Assembly: GCA_945862135.1 (NCBI GenBank)
Contig: CAMAYE010000005.1
Location: 1 to 42,975, forward strand
DNA length: 42,975 nt
Origin: Bordetella parapertussis
GTDB lineage: Bacteria > Pseudomonadota > Gammaproteobacteria > Burkholderiales > SG8-41
Reading direction: 5' to 3'
The position numbers and the translations under genes were made by a program. This document shows, piece by piece, positions 33,987 through 42,435 of the stretch; position 1 is the stretch's first letter; each line of letters opens with the position of its first letter. Below the pieces are notes generated by a model that worked only from the letters and a program-made list of their open reading frames with translations, was not told the DNA's origin and did no database searches.

Positions 33987-34052
33987 AGGCGAGCTCTTAA
34001 TCGCGCCCGGCGCCATTGATCCGCTGCTGCGGCGACAGCAGTGAAGCATGAA

Positions 34053-35816
34053 TTACCAGGCCAGCGCGTAACCTTCGCGGCGCGGGTCAGCGCCGGCGTG
34101 GCGCATGCCTGTTTCCGGATCGACCTTGATCGCACACACCGCGGCATTCGCTGCCGGGAAACGCGGCCAGACTTCGACATCGTGGCCGCGGCGCTGCAGT
34201 TCAGCGATGACTGCAGGACCAAAATCCTCCTCGACATTGAGGCGACCGGGGTAATAAGCATGCGGCGCGAAGGAATTGGGGAAACTTTGCGATGACACGC
34301 GCGGTGCTTCGACGGCCTGCTGCATGGTCATGCCGAACTCAATAACATTGAGGAACACCTGCAGCATGCCCTGCGACTGCTGGTCACCGCCCGGTGTGCC
34401 GAAAGTCATGAACAGCTTGCCGTCCTTGAAGGCCATCGCCGGATTCGGCGTGAGGCGCGGGCGTTTGCCGGGCTTCACTTCGGCGGGATGACCAGGTTCC
34501 AGTCTCGACTGGCAGCCGCGTGACGAAATCGCCAGACCGGTGCCGGGGATGATCGGCGTTTCGCTGGCATTGTCCGACGTGGTCGCTGAGTAGGCATTGC
34601 CGAATTTATCAACGACGCAGTTGTAGATGGTGTCCTGGGACAGCCGGCTCAATCCGTGAGGCGCGGCATACAACGGTGTTGATGAACCGGTGACACGCCC
34701 CGTGTTCTCGGGGTCACCCGGGTCCGGCAGGCGGTCGAAGGCCTTCTGCATGTCGATGCGCGCGCGCTGGCGCACGGCATAGGCTTCCGAAATCATTGCG
34801 TCGCGCGGTACTTTCATGAATTTCGGATCGCCGACATAGGCTTCGCGGTCGGCAAACGACAGATTCAGCGCCGCCGCGATCAGATGCGCGTAATCCGGCG
34901 AGTTGTGTTTCATTGACTTCAGGTCGAAACCTTCGAGAATCTTCAGCGACTCCAGCAACACGATGCCCTGGCACCAGACGTCGCAGGCATGCACGGTGTA
35001 GCCGCGGTAGTTGACGGTGATGCTCTCTTCCACCGGAACTTCGAATCCGGCCATGTCCTCGAAGGTCATGAAGCCGCCGTTTTGGGCGTGGTAGTCGGCA
35101 ATTTCGCGCGCAATCGGGCCACGATAGAAGTAGTCATGAACCGCGCGCAGCTTCTTGTCACGGTCGCCGCTGCAGTCGCGTTCCGCCTGGATCAGGCGGC
35201 CGATGGTTTTGGCGAGATCTTCCTGCACGAACAGTTCGCCGACGCGCGGCGCACGCCCCTTGGGCAGGAATATGCGCTCGTTGTCGGGCCAGCGGCGGAA
35301 ACTGTTTTCCAGATATTCAATATTGGTCGACAGCAGCGGATAGACGGCAAAACCATTGCGCGCGAGTTCCATCGCCGGCGTTGCCGCTTCTTCAAACGAA
35401 ATCGTGCCGAAACGGCGCAGCGCTTCCACATAAGTCGCCGGTGCAGCAGGAATCACCGTGCGCAGCAGATTTTCGGGCACGGCCTTGCCGTTGCCGGCGG
35501 CAATCAGTTTTGCGACATCGGTGCTCTTCGGCCAGTAACCGAGTCCGGCCAGGCTGATGACCTTGTCGAGTTCCTTCATATAGATCAGCGTCGGCGCCAC
35601 ACAGGCGAAGCTGACCATGTCGGGCTGCAGCACGGAGAGCGCCATCGACGCGGTCACTCCGGCGTCAACGGCATTGCCGCCGTGATCGAGCACACGCATC
35701 GCCGCCAGCGTCGCCAGATAATGGCCGGCGGATGCCGCATGATTGCGTCCAACCAGATTCGGCCGGAAGCTCGGCGCCGGAACAGCCATTTTGACTGCGC
35801 GTTTTTTCTCTGCCAT
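34053..35816 (-). CDS. Gamma-glutamyltransferase-like Ntn hydrolase
   Basis: 587 residues, the usual length of gamma-glutamyltransferase precursors. Large-subunit marks include AASAGHYLATLAAMRVL, GGNAVDAGVTASMAL and the later GGFMTFEDMA. The predicted self-cleavage and nucleophile residue is Thr396 in QDTIYNCVVDKFGNAYS; standard enzymes read TTHxSVVD, so the second threonine and histidine are Ile and Tyr here. PGGDQQSQGMLQVFLN in the small-subunit part is typical. There is no clear signal peptide, unlike periplasmic relatives. It may hydrolyse another amide; substrate unknown. Followed by a tautomerase gene after 25 bases upstream on the plus axis, and it is the last gene of the minus operon. 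Confidence 0.88.
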   Translation of the reverse strand: MAEKKRAVKMAVPAPSFRPNLVGRNHAASAGHYLATLAAMRVLDHGGNAVDAGVTASMALSVLQPDMVSFACVAPTLIYMKELDKVISLAGLGYWPKSTDVAKLIAAGNGKAVPENLLRTVIPAAPATYVEALRRFGTISFEEAATPAMELARNGFAVYPLLSTNIEYLENSFRRWPDNERIFLPKGRAPRVGELFVQEDLAKTIGRLIQAERDCSGDRDKKLRAVHDYFYRGPIAREIADYHAQNGGFMTFEDMAGFEVPVEESITVNYRGYTVHACDVWCQGIVLLESLKILEGFDLKSMKHNSPDYAHLIAAALNLSFADREAYVGDPKFMKVPRDAMISEAYAVRQRARIDMQKAFDRLPDPGDPENTGRVTGSSTPLYAAPHGLSRLSQDTIYNCVVDKFGNAYSATTSDNASETPIIPGTGLAISSRGCQSRLEPGHPAEVKPGKRPRLTPNPAMAFKDGKLFMTFGTPGGDQQSQGMLQVFLNVIEFGMTMQQAVEAPRVSSQSFPNSFAPHAYYPGRLNVEEDFGPAVIAELQRRGHDVEVWPRFPAANAAVCAIKVDPETGMRHAGADPRREGYALAW

Positions 35817-35841
35817 GACGACTCTCCTGCCGCTTTAACGA

Positions 35842-36030
35842 CTATCCGCGTTCTGCCAGGGTCTTGCCACCGACGCCCCAGGCGTTTTTCGGAATGTCCT
35901 GCACGGTAATCCACACTGATTCCGGTTTGACGCCGACGGCATCGACAAAGGCCTGCGTGACCTTTTCGATCAGCACTTTCTTTTGTTCAGGAGTACGGCC
36001 TTCGGCGACATAGAGTTGTGCAAATGGCAT
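35842..36030 (-). CDS. 4-oxalocrotonate tautomerase-family protein
   Basis: 62 residues, the exact size of the family. After Met removal Pro1 is the catalytic base (MPFAQL), and Arg11 is present in AEGRTPEQ. The position of Arg39 is Trp in PESVWITVQD, and the end reads IPKNAWGVGG as in 4-OT. Loss of Arg39 hints at a substrate other than 2-hydroxymuconate. AAGGA lies about ten bases upstream. It lies between the Bug gene and the gamma-glutamyltransferase-like gene on the same strand. Confidence 0.9.
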   Translation of the reverse strand: MPFAQLYVAEGRTPEQKKVLIEKVTQAFVDAVGVKPESVWITVQDIPKNAWGVGGKTLAERG

Positions 36031-36096
36031 GGTTGTTTTTCCTTGGTAGTGGGTTGATTTTGATGGTTGATGGTGGCCGGGGGCTGGTGGATGGAA

Positions 36097-37074
36097 TTAT
36101 TTTTCGAGCTTGATGCCGGCTTCCTTGATGACCCTGGCCCACTTCGCCGTTTCGTTCTTGATGAAGGCGGTGAATTCGGCGGGGGTGCTGCCGACGGCGA
36201 CTGCGCCGGAGGCTTCGAAGGTCTTGCCGATTTCCGGTGATCTGACGATGGCCGCAACCTCGCGTCCGAGTTTGTCGATGATGGCGCGCGGCACGCCGGC
36301 CGGCGCGATCATGCCCTGGAAGGCTTCAGCCTGATAACCCTTCAGCGTCTCGCCAACAGTCGGTACGCCGGGCATGCTGTCGAGCCGTTTGGCGCTGGTC
36401 AGCGCCAGGCCTTTGACCTTGCCGGTCTTGATATGCGGCGCAGCGGAAATCGTCGTCGTGAACAGCATGGTGACGCGGCCGCCGATGACATCGGTAATCG
36501 CTGGCGGGATGCCCTTGTACGGCACGTGGATCATTTCGATGCCGGCCGTTTTCTTGAAGAGTTCCGCCGACAGGTGTGGCGCCGATCCAGCACCCGGGGT
36601 GGCGAAGGTCAGTTCTCCCGGTTTCGATTTCGCCAGTGCGATCAGGTCCTTCACCGTGGATACCGGCGCGCCGGCACTGACCACCAGGATATTGGGCTGG
36701 GAATTCAACTGGGTGACCGGGGTGAAATCCTTCAGAGGGTCATACGGCAGTTTGGCGTAAAGGCTGGGATTGATTGCAAACGTCGTGGTGACCATCAGCA
36801 TGGTGTATCCGTCAGGAACGGCCTTTGAGGCAATTTCAGTACCGACGATGGTTGCAGCGCCGGGGCGCGTATCGACAACGATGCTCTGCCCCCACTTGTC
36901 AGTCAGTTTCTGGCCGATCAGCCGGGCGGTGATGTCGAGGCCGCCACCGGCGGCAAACGGCACAATCATGCGGATTGGTTTGCTCGGGTAATTGGCCGCG
37001 GCCTTGTCCTGAGCAATGGCAGTACTGCTGATGGCGAGTGCTGCGGCGCAACCGGCAAGAATGAATGATTTCAT
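36097..37074 (-). CDS. Bug/TctC-family periplasmic solute-binding protein
   Basis: 325 residues. A signal peptide (MKSFILAGCAAALAISSTAIAQ) is followed by YPSKPIRMIVPFAAGGGLDITAR and the VVDTRPGAATIVG and HVPYKGIPPAITD motifs of the family. A GGGGG run lies about eight bases before the ATG. It heads a minus operon with the tautomerase and the gamma-glutamyltransferase-like enzyme, so its ligand may be an amino- or amide-acid, but this is a guess. Confidence 0.93.
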   Translation of the reverse strand: MKSFILAGCAAALAISSTAIAQDKAAANYPSKPIRMIVPFAAGGGLDITARLIGQKLTDKWGQSIVVDTRPGAATIVGTEIASKAVPDGYTMLMVTTTFAINPSLYAKLPYDPLKDFTPVTQLNSQPNILVVSAGAPVSTVKDLIALAKSKPGELTFATPGAGSAPHLSAELFKKTAGIEMIHVPYKGIPPAITDVIGGRVTMLFTTTISAAPHIKTGKVKGLALTSAKRLDSMPGVPTVGETLKGYQAEAFQGMIAPAGVPRAIIDKLGREVAAIVRSPEIGKTFEASGAVAVGSTPAEFTAFIKNETAKWARVIKEAGIKLEK

Positions 37075-37164
37075 GCGGAATTACCCCCTGAAAAAGTCGA
37101 AATGATGTTATCACGCAAGCCGCGATATCCGCGGCAAGGCTCAGCATCTGGACTGGAAACCAGT

Positions 37165-37220
37165 GTCACCAAGGGTGACTGCCTTCGGGGCGCCACCCAA
37201 GGTGACTTCCTTCGGGGCGC
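37165..37220. repeat. Tandem pair of CCCCGAAGG-type repeats sharing a core with the 9403 repeat
   Basis: Two near-identical copies of GACTTCCTTCGGGGCGC / GACTGCCTTCGGGGCGC occupy 37204-37220 and 37177-37193, adjacent to a GTCACC-AAG-GGTGAC stem (37165-37179). The reverse complement GCGCCCCGAAGGAAGTC is identical to 9427-9443 in the repeat between the amidases. The block sits just after the GntR gene stop and may form hairpins in the transcript. Confidence 0.65.
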
Positions 37221-37946
37221 TCAGGTGAGCTGACTGCCGTCCTCACGCGCAGCACGGCTGCGGTTGCGTGCCTGATAAAGCATGTCGAGGGTGATCTTGC
37301 GCACCTCGAGTTTGCTTTGCTCGATGTGCGCAGTCAGCAGGCGCTGGGCTTCATCGGCGCGGCGTCGCTGGATCGCCGAGAGAATCTTGCCGTGTTCGCC
37401 GTAGGTCGCAGCAATGCGGTCGGACTTGGTGAAGTCGAGTCGCCGGATGATGCGCATGCGCTCGGTGATCTCGCGGTAGGTGCGCAGCATTTCGCCATTG
37501 TCGGTCGATTCGACGATACGCAGATGGAAGGCCTCGTCAAGCAGGCCGACTTCCAGCGGGTCCTGGAGACGATCCTCCTCCGCGACCTTCCAGATTTTCG
37601 CCAGCGCCGCGAGCTCGGGGCGTTCTTCGGCGGCGGCACACAGTTCACGCACCGCAAAACATTCGATCAGCACACGGAAGTCATACAGTTCGTCGAACTT
37701 ATCAAAACTGAGCAGCGGCACCAGCCAGCCGACCTTGGGCATCGCTTCAACGAAGCCCTCGTGCTGCAGTCGCTGCAATGCCTGCCGCAAGGGTGTGCGA
37801 CTGACCTTGATCTGCTGTGCAAGCTCCGATTCGGAGAGGCGGTCGCCGGGCATCAGGTCAAAGTCAAAAATGCGCTTCTTGATCCGCGCATAAGCCTGAT
37901 CGGCGAGACTGCCCTCATCCTTGCTGATATTGACTACCTTGGCCAT
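37221..37946 (-). CDS. GntR-family regulator with FCD ligand domain
   Basis: 241 residues. N-terminal winged helix-turn-helix (MPGDRLSESELAQQIKVSR, TPLRQALQRLQHEGFVE) and an all-helical FCD domain (about residues 90-225) with DEAFHLRIVES and GEHGKILSAIQ, where an Asp and histidines form the metal or ligand site. The ATG at 37946 is two bases after the stop of the allophanate hydrolase gene, so the regulator is cotranscribed with the operon it probably controls. A TTG at 37952 is an alternative. A carboxylate effector is usual for the family. Confidence 0.92.
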   Translation of the reverse strand: MAKVVNISKDEGSLADQAYARIKKRIFDFDLMPGDRLSESELAQQIKVSRTPLRQALQRLQHEGFVEAMPKVGWLVPLLSFDKFDELYDFRVLIECFAVRELCAAAEERPELAALAKIWKVAEEDRLQDPLEVGLLDEAFHLRIVESTDNGEMLRTYREITERMRIIRRLDFTKSDRIAATYGEHGKILSAIQRRRADEAQRLLTAHIEQSKLEVRKITLDMLYQARNRSRAAREDGSQLT

Positions 37947-37948
37947 GC

Positions 37949-39808
37949 TCAAGCCCGCTTCTGTTTCGGTTTGCCTGCTGTCACTGCTGACGCTGCTGAA
38001 ACTGCTGACACAGTACCCGCCTCCAGATAATTGCGCCAGCCGCCCCAGCCCGTGATGTCCTCGGCATCGTTCAGCGCGCAGGGCTCACAGATGAAGCCGT
38101 TTACCCAGCTGCCGTCGGCCAGTTCAATTGCACCCAGCCCCAGCGGGGCAGGGATTCCGGCGAGAAACGTTCCGATGGTTTCAGCCGGCATGTCATAAAC
38201 CTCGACCGCGATGGCTGCGCCCTGCGCCACACGCACAAGACCCGGTTTTGGCGGCTGCGTGCCTTTCAGTGCATACAGGCGGTAATGGGCTGCAGTGGTG
38301 GTGCAGGTGCGCAGGCGCGCACCGCGTTCGGTCAATTGGTGATGCAGCGGCATGCCGGCCAGATGCGCGCCAACAACAGCCAGCGGTATCGCGCCCGGCG
38401 GGGTCGCGTGGATACAGCTATCGGCCGTATCGAATGGACGCAGTTTCGCCCCGAGCGGCAAGCCCAGTGAACGCTGCCACTGCGCGGCCAGTTCGGCCAG
38501 CGCCCAGTCACAACCACCCCGGGCGATGAAGGTCACGCCAAAGGGAAGACCGTCCGGCGTAAAGCCGAAGGGCACCGCGACTGCCGACAAGCCGAGCAGA
38601 TTGACAAAATTGGTATAAGTGCCGAGTTCACTGTTGCGCGCAATCGGTGCGGCGGCGACATCGGTAAACGTCGGCAGATTTGGCGCAGTAGGCACCATCA
38701 GCACATCAAACTCGTCCCAGACATGCCGCGTCTGCACTTCGAGTTCGCGCACGCGATAAATGCCGTTGAAGGTATCGACTGCGGAGTAGTTGCGGCCGGC
38801 GCCGATGACTTCGGCAACCACAGGGTCGATACCCGCTCCGCCCTGTTCGATCATCGACCCGGCAATGGCGTAACGCTCGGCCGTCCATGGCCCCTGATAC
38901 AACAGTTTCGCCACATCGGTAAACGGCTGCAGGTCAAAAAGACCCTGCGTGAATTGCATGCGAACGAGATGTCCGCAAGCCTGTGCATAAAGATCCCGGT
39001 AGTCCGGGTTGACGAAAAACGGCGCATGCGGAATGCCGACATGGGGTTTGCCTGGAAACGCATAACGTGCATGCGGCGGATGATTGAAATGGGCCTCGCC
39101 CGCGCTGAGCGCACCATGTCCCGCCACCACGCGCAGCAATGCAGCCGCGTCTGCCGCCGTCAGCGTCAGCAGCGACACGCAATCAAGCGTACGGCAGGCC
39201 GGCACCACGCCGGCTGTGCTGACAAGCCCCGGAGTCGGTTTCAGCCCGATCAGATTATTGAAACCCGCAGGCACACGCCCCGACCCGGCGGTATCCGTAC
39301 CCAGCGCAAAACTGACCAGTCCTCGCGCCACCACCGAAGCAGAACCCGAGCTGGATCCGCCGCTGATGTGCTGCGGACTGAAGGTATTGGGCACAGCGCC
39401 GTACGGCGAACGCGTGCCGACCAGTCCGGTGGCGAACTGGTCGAGATTGGTCTTGCCGAGCAACACCGCGCCAGCCTGCATCAGGCGTGCAACCACATGC
39501 GCAGTTTCAGTGGCGATGTAAGCAAATTCGGGACAGGCCGCCGTCGTGGTCCAGCCGGCGACATCGATATTGTCCTTGACGGCGAAGGGCACACCATACA
39601 GCGGGCATTCGGCGGGATCACGCTGTGCAAGCACGGCCAGTTGGGCTTCCAGTTGCGAGGCCGTTGCGAGATTGATCCACGACGGATCGCGCTGTTGTTC
39701 ATTGCTGCGGTAAAGCTGCTGCCAGCGCGTACGGACAAACTCTGCGGCATCAAGGCCTCCTGCGGCGACTGCGGTATTGATGTCGGCAATGGTCAGCAAA
39801 GTATTCAT
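37949..39808 (-). CDS. atzF: Allophanate hydrolase (AtzF type)
   Basis: 619 residues, the length of the full allophanate hydrolase. The N-terminal amidase domain has Lys78 in GVPFAVKDN, GGSSSGSAS near 150-158 and nucleophile Ser176 in DTAGSGRVP. The C-terminal domain, about residues 470-595, is the AtzF/DUF1-type small domain with AVVGAHLAGMPLHHQLTERGA and EVYDMP, which confers specificity. It converts allophanate to ammonia and carbon dioxide. No urea carboxylase is in the window. It is in an operon with a dipeptide-type ABC transporter and a GntR regulator, and overlaps the ATPase gene by four bases, so the transported substrate may yield allophanate. Confidence 0.88.
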   Translation of the reverse strand: MNTLLTIADINTAVAAGGLDAAEFVRTRWQQLYRSNEQQRDPSWINLATASQLEAQLAVLAQRDPAECPLYGVPFAVKDNIDVAGWTTTAACPEFAYIATETAHVVARLMQAGAVLLGKTNLDQFATGLVGTRSPYGAVPNTFSPQHISGGSSSGSASVVARGLVSFALGTDTAGSGRVPAGFNNLIGLKPTPGLVSTAGVVPACRTLDCVSLLTLTAADAAALLRVVAGHGALSAGEAHFNHPPHARYAFPGKPHVGIPHAPFFVNPDYRDLYAQACGHLVRMQFTQGLFDLQPFTDVAKLLYQGPWTAERYAIAGSMIEQGGAGIDPVVAEVIGAGRNYSAVDTFNGIYRVRELEVQTRHVWDEFDVLMVPTAPNLPTFTDVAAAPIARNSELGTYTNFVNLLGLSAVAVPFGFTPDGLPFGVTFIARGGCDWALAELAAQWQRSLGLPLGAKLRPFDTADSCIHATPPGAIPLAVVGAHLAGMPLHHQLTERGARLRTCTTTAAHYRLYALKGTQPPKPGLVRVAQGAAIAVEVYDMPAETIGTFLAGIPAPLGLGAIELADGSWVNGFICEPCALNDAEDITGWGGWRNYLEAGTVSAVSAASAVTAGKPKQKRA

Positions 39809-41523
39809 GCGCGCACCGCTTCCACCACCGGCGCGGCATGGCCCGGCAGATGCGCCGGCCGCGGAATCGCTGCCAGCAGTTCGCGGGTGTAATCCGCCTG
39901 TGGCGCCGACAGCACACGGGTGGCCGGGCCTTCTTCAACAATGCAGCCGGCCCGCATGACGATGACGCGATCACACAGCAGCCTCACGACTTCGAGGTCA
40001 TGGCTGACAAAAAGGTAACTCATGCCGAACTCGGCTTTCAGGTCGGCCAGCAGGTTGAGCACCACGGCCTGCACCGACACATCCAGTGCAGCAGTTGGCT
40101 CATCCAGTATCAGCAGTTCCGGTTTGGTCGAAATGGCCCTTGCGATGCCGACACGCGCCTTCTGGCCGCCCGACAACTGATGCGGCAATCGATCCAGAAG
40201 ATCATGCTGCAGACCGACTTGCGTCGCCAGCGCTTCGACACGGGCGCGGATTTCGGCGCCGTTGCTCATGCCTTCGAGCCGGATCAGCGGATCGGCAATC
40301 GACTGCGCGGCCGTCGATCGCGGGTTGAGGCTTTCATGCGGATCCTGAAACACCATCTGCAGTTCGCGGCGCAGCGGTGAACGCGCAAACGCAGCCGCAC
40401 TCACCGCCGTCAGTTCCTGCCCTTTGAAACGAATGCTGCCGGAGGTGGCATCCAGCAGCCGCATCACCATCGCCGAGGTCGTCGATTTGCCGCAGCCGGA
40501 TTCACCGACCAGGCCCACACTTTCACCACGGGCAACGCTGAAGCTGATGCCGGCCACAGCGCGATACGGTGCGCGTTTTTTCAGCCGCTGCAGAAAACCG
40601 CCCGGCGGATCGAATTCCTTGACCAGATTGCTCACTTCCAGCAAGGGTTCTGTCGAAACTGCCATCGCCGGCAGCAGCGGCATGCGCAAATCATCGGGCA
40701 GCAGATCGCGAATGGTGGCCGCGGCATGCGGAGTCGAACGGATCAGCCGCCGGGTATAGGGGTGTGCTGGCGTCGTGAACAGTTTAGCGGTGTCCTGCTG
40801 CTCAACAACATCACCCTTCTCCATCACGACGATGCGGTCGCAGTATTCACCGGCAAGGCCGAGGTCATGGGTAATCAGCAACGTTGACATGCCCTCGGAG
40901 CGGGTCAGATCACGCACCAGCTCCATCACCGCCTTCTGCGTCGTGACATCCAGCCCGGTGGTCGGTTCATCCGCAATCAGCAACTGCGGCTTGCAGGCAA
41001 GCGCAATGGCAATGACCACGCGCTGGCACATGCCGCCGGAGAGTTCGAAGGGATAGGCGTGATAACGCTGGGCTGCGTCACGAATGCGCACACGCTCCAG
41101 TGCCTCAATGGCCTTGGCTTTGGCCTGATCATGTGTGGTCTGCGCATGGCGAATCAGCACGTCTTCAATCTGTTTGCCCACGGTACGGATCGGATTGAGC
41201 GCCGCACGCGGATTCTGGAAAATCATCGAGATTTCGCGGCCGCGCAGATCGCTCATCATGTCTTCAGGCGCGTCGTGCAACTGCATGCCGCCGAATTCGA
41301 TGCCACCTGAAACAATGCGACCGGCGCGATCAAGAATGCGCATCACCGCATAAGAAGTCACCGACTTGCCGGAACCCGATTCACCGACAATGCCCAGAGT
41401 CTCACCCTTGGCCACTTGCAGGTTGACCGAGCGAACCGCAGTGACCGGACCTTTGCGCGTGGCGAACTCAACACACAGGTCGCGCACGGCGAGCAGCGGT
41501 GGATTGTGCAGAGGGGTACTCAT
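39805..41523 (-). CDS. Fused dipeptide-type ABC transporter ATP-binding protein (DppD-DppF fusion)
   Basis: 572 residues with two nucleotide-binding domains. First: Walker A GESGSGKSV, Walker B LLIADEPTTGLDVT. Second: Walker A GESGCGKSTTSAMV, signature LSGGQKARVGIARA and Walker B LLILDEPTAALDVS. Domain 1 spans about residues 8-270, domain 2 about 285-545. Such fused ATPases energise oligopeptide-type permeases. It overlaps the DppC-like gene by four bases and the allophanate hydrolase gene by four bases. Substrate unknown; nitrogen compounds are suggested by AtzF. Confidence 0.93.
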   Translation of the reverse strand: MSTPLHNPPLLAVRDLCVEFATRKGPVTAVRSVNLQVAKGETLGIVGESGSGKSVTSYAVMRILDRAGRIVSGGIEFGGMQLHDAPEDMMSDLRGREISMIFQNPRAALNPIRTVGKQIEDVLIRHAQTTHDQAKAKAIEALERVRIRDAAQRYHAYPFELSGGMCQRVVIAIALACKPQLLIADEPTTGLDVTTQKAVMELVRDLTRSEGMSTLLITHDLGLAGEYCDRIVVMEKGDVVEQQDTAKLFTTPAHPYTRRLIRSTPHAAATIRDLLPDDLRMPLLPAMAVSTEPLLEVSNLVKEFDPPGGFLQRLKKRAPYRAVAGISFSVARGESVGLVGESGCGKSTTSAMVMRLLDATSGSIRFKGQELTAVSAAAFARSPLRRELQMVFQDPHESLNPRSTAAQSIADPLIRLEGMSNGAEIRARVEALATQVGLQHDLLDRLPHQLSGGQKARVGIARAISTKPELLILDEPTAALDVSVQAVVLNLLADLKAEFGMSYLFVSHDLEVVRLLCDRVIVMRAGCIVEEGPATRVLSAPQADYTRELLAAIPRPAHLPGHAAPVVEAVRA

Positions 41524-42428
41524 GTGCGCCTCTGCGGATCAACGAGGTCGCGCAGGCCGTCACCGAGCAGATTGAAGGTAAATACCGCCAGCATCAGCGC
41601 CGCGCCCGGAAACAGTGCGAGCCACCATTCACCCGAAACAATGTAGTTGGCGCCTTCGGCGACCATGATGCCCCACTCCGCCGTCGGCGGCCGCACACCG
41701 AGGCCGATAAACGAGAGGCCCGCGGCATTGAGAATGGCCCAGCCCATGTTCAGCGAGAGCTGCACCATCATCGGCGGCAGCGTATTGGGCAGGATTGTGG
41801 CAAGCAAAATACGCAATTCGGAATTTCCGGACAGCCGCGCCGCCTGCACATAACCGGCATTGCGGCGGATCGATACTTCGGCACGCGCCACCCGCGCATA
41901 AAACGGCAGGTTGATGATCGCTGTGGCGATGACGATGTTCTGGACGGTGTTGCCGGCCGCGGCAACAATGCCCATGGCCAGCACGAACAAGGGGAAGGCC
42001 ATGATCGTGTCGAGCATCCTTCCGGACAGCTTATCGAACCAGCTGCCCCAGTAACCTGCGCAGGCGCCCATCAGCGCACCGCAGACAAACGATAACGCCA
42101 CCGCGGATACCGAGATCAGCAGATCAAGCCGTGTGGCGACCACGACGCGGGAAAATACGTCGCGGCCCAGCTGGTCTGTGCCAAACCAGTGTTGCCAGGT
42201 TGGCGGCTTGAGTGCCTTGTCGGCGGCGGTGGCGAGGGGGTCGTGCGGCACCAGCATGGGGCCGAACAATGCGACTGCGATCAGCGCAGCCAGCATCACG
42301 AAAGCGAGAAAGGTGACGGGATTCGACGTCATCACATAACGAAAATGGGCGAAACCCCGGCTCCAGGATGAAGTGCGCTGTGCGGCAGACGCAATCGCGG
42401 GGCTCATTACGGCATCAGACATGGTCAT
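41520..42428 (-). CDS. Dipeptide-type ABC transporter permease, DppC-like
   Basis: 302 residues. About six membrane segments; an N-terminal LVPHDPLATAADKALKPP periplasmic loop and HWFGTDQLGRDVFSRVV are DppC marks, and the conserved ABC permease loop is AGLSFIGLGVRPPTAEWG. GAGGGA lies five bases before the ATG at 42428; another ATG is at 42422. It partners with the DppB-like permease just upstream and the fused ATPase downstream. Confidence 0.94.
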   Translation of the reverse strand: MTMSDAVMSPAIASAAQRTSSWSRGFAHFRYVMTSNPVTFLAFVMLAALIAVALFGPMLVPHDPLATAADKALKPPTWQHWFGTDQLGRDVFSRVVVATRLDLLISVSAVALSFVCGALMGACAGYWGSWFDKLSGRMLDTIMAFPLFVLAMGIVAAAGNTVQNIVIATAIINLPFYARVARAEVSIRRNAGYVQAARLSGNSELRILLATILPNTLPPMMVQLSLNMGWAILNAAGLSFIGLGVRPPTAEWGIMVAEGANYIVSGEWWLALFPGAALMLAVFTFNLLGDGLRDLVDPQRRT

Positions 42429-42435
42429 CCATCCC

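Noticed and set aside
37165-37220. CRISPR-like short repeats
   Set aside because: Only two copies with a 10-base gap and no cas genes; it matches an intergenic hairpin repeat family instead.
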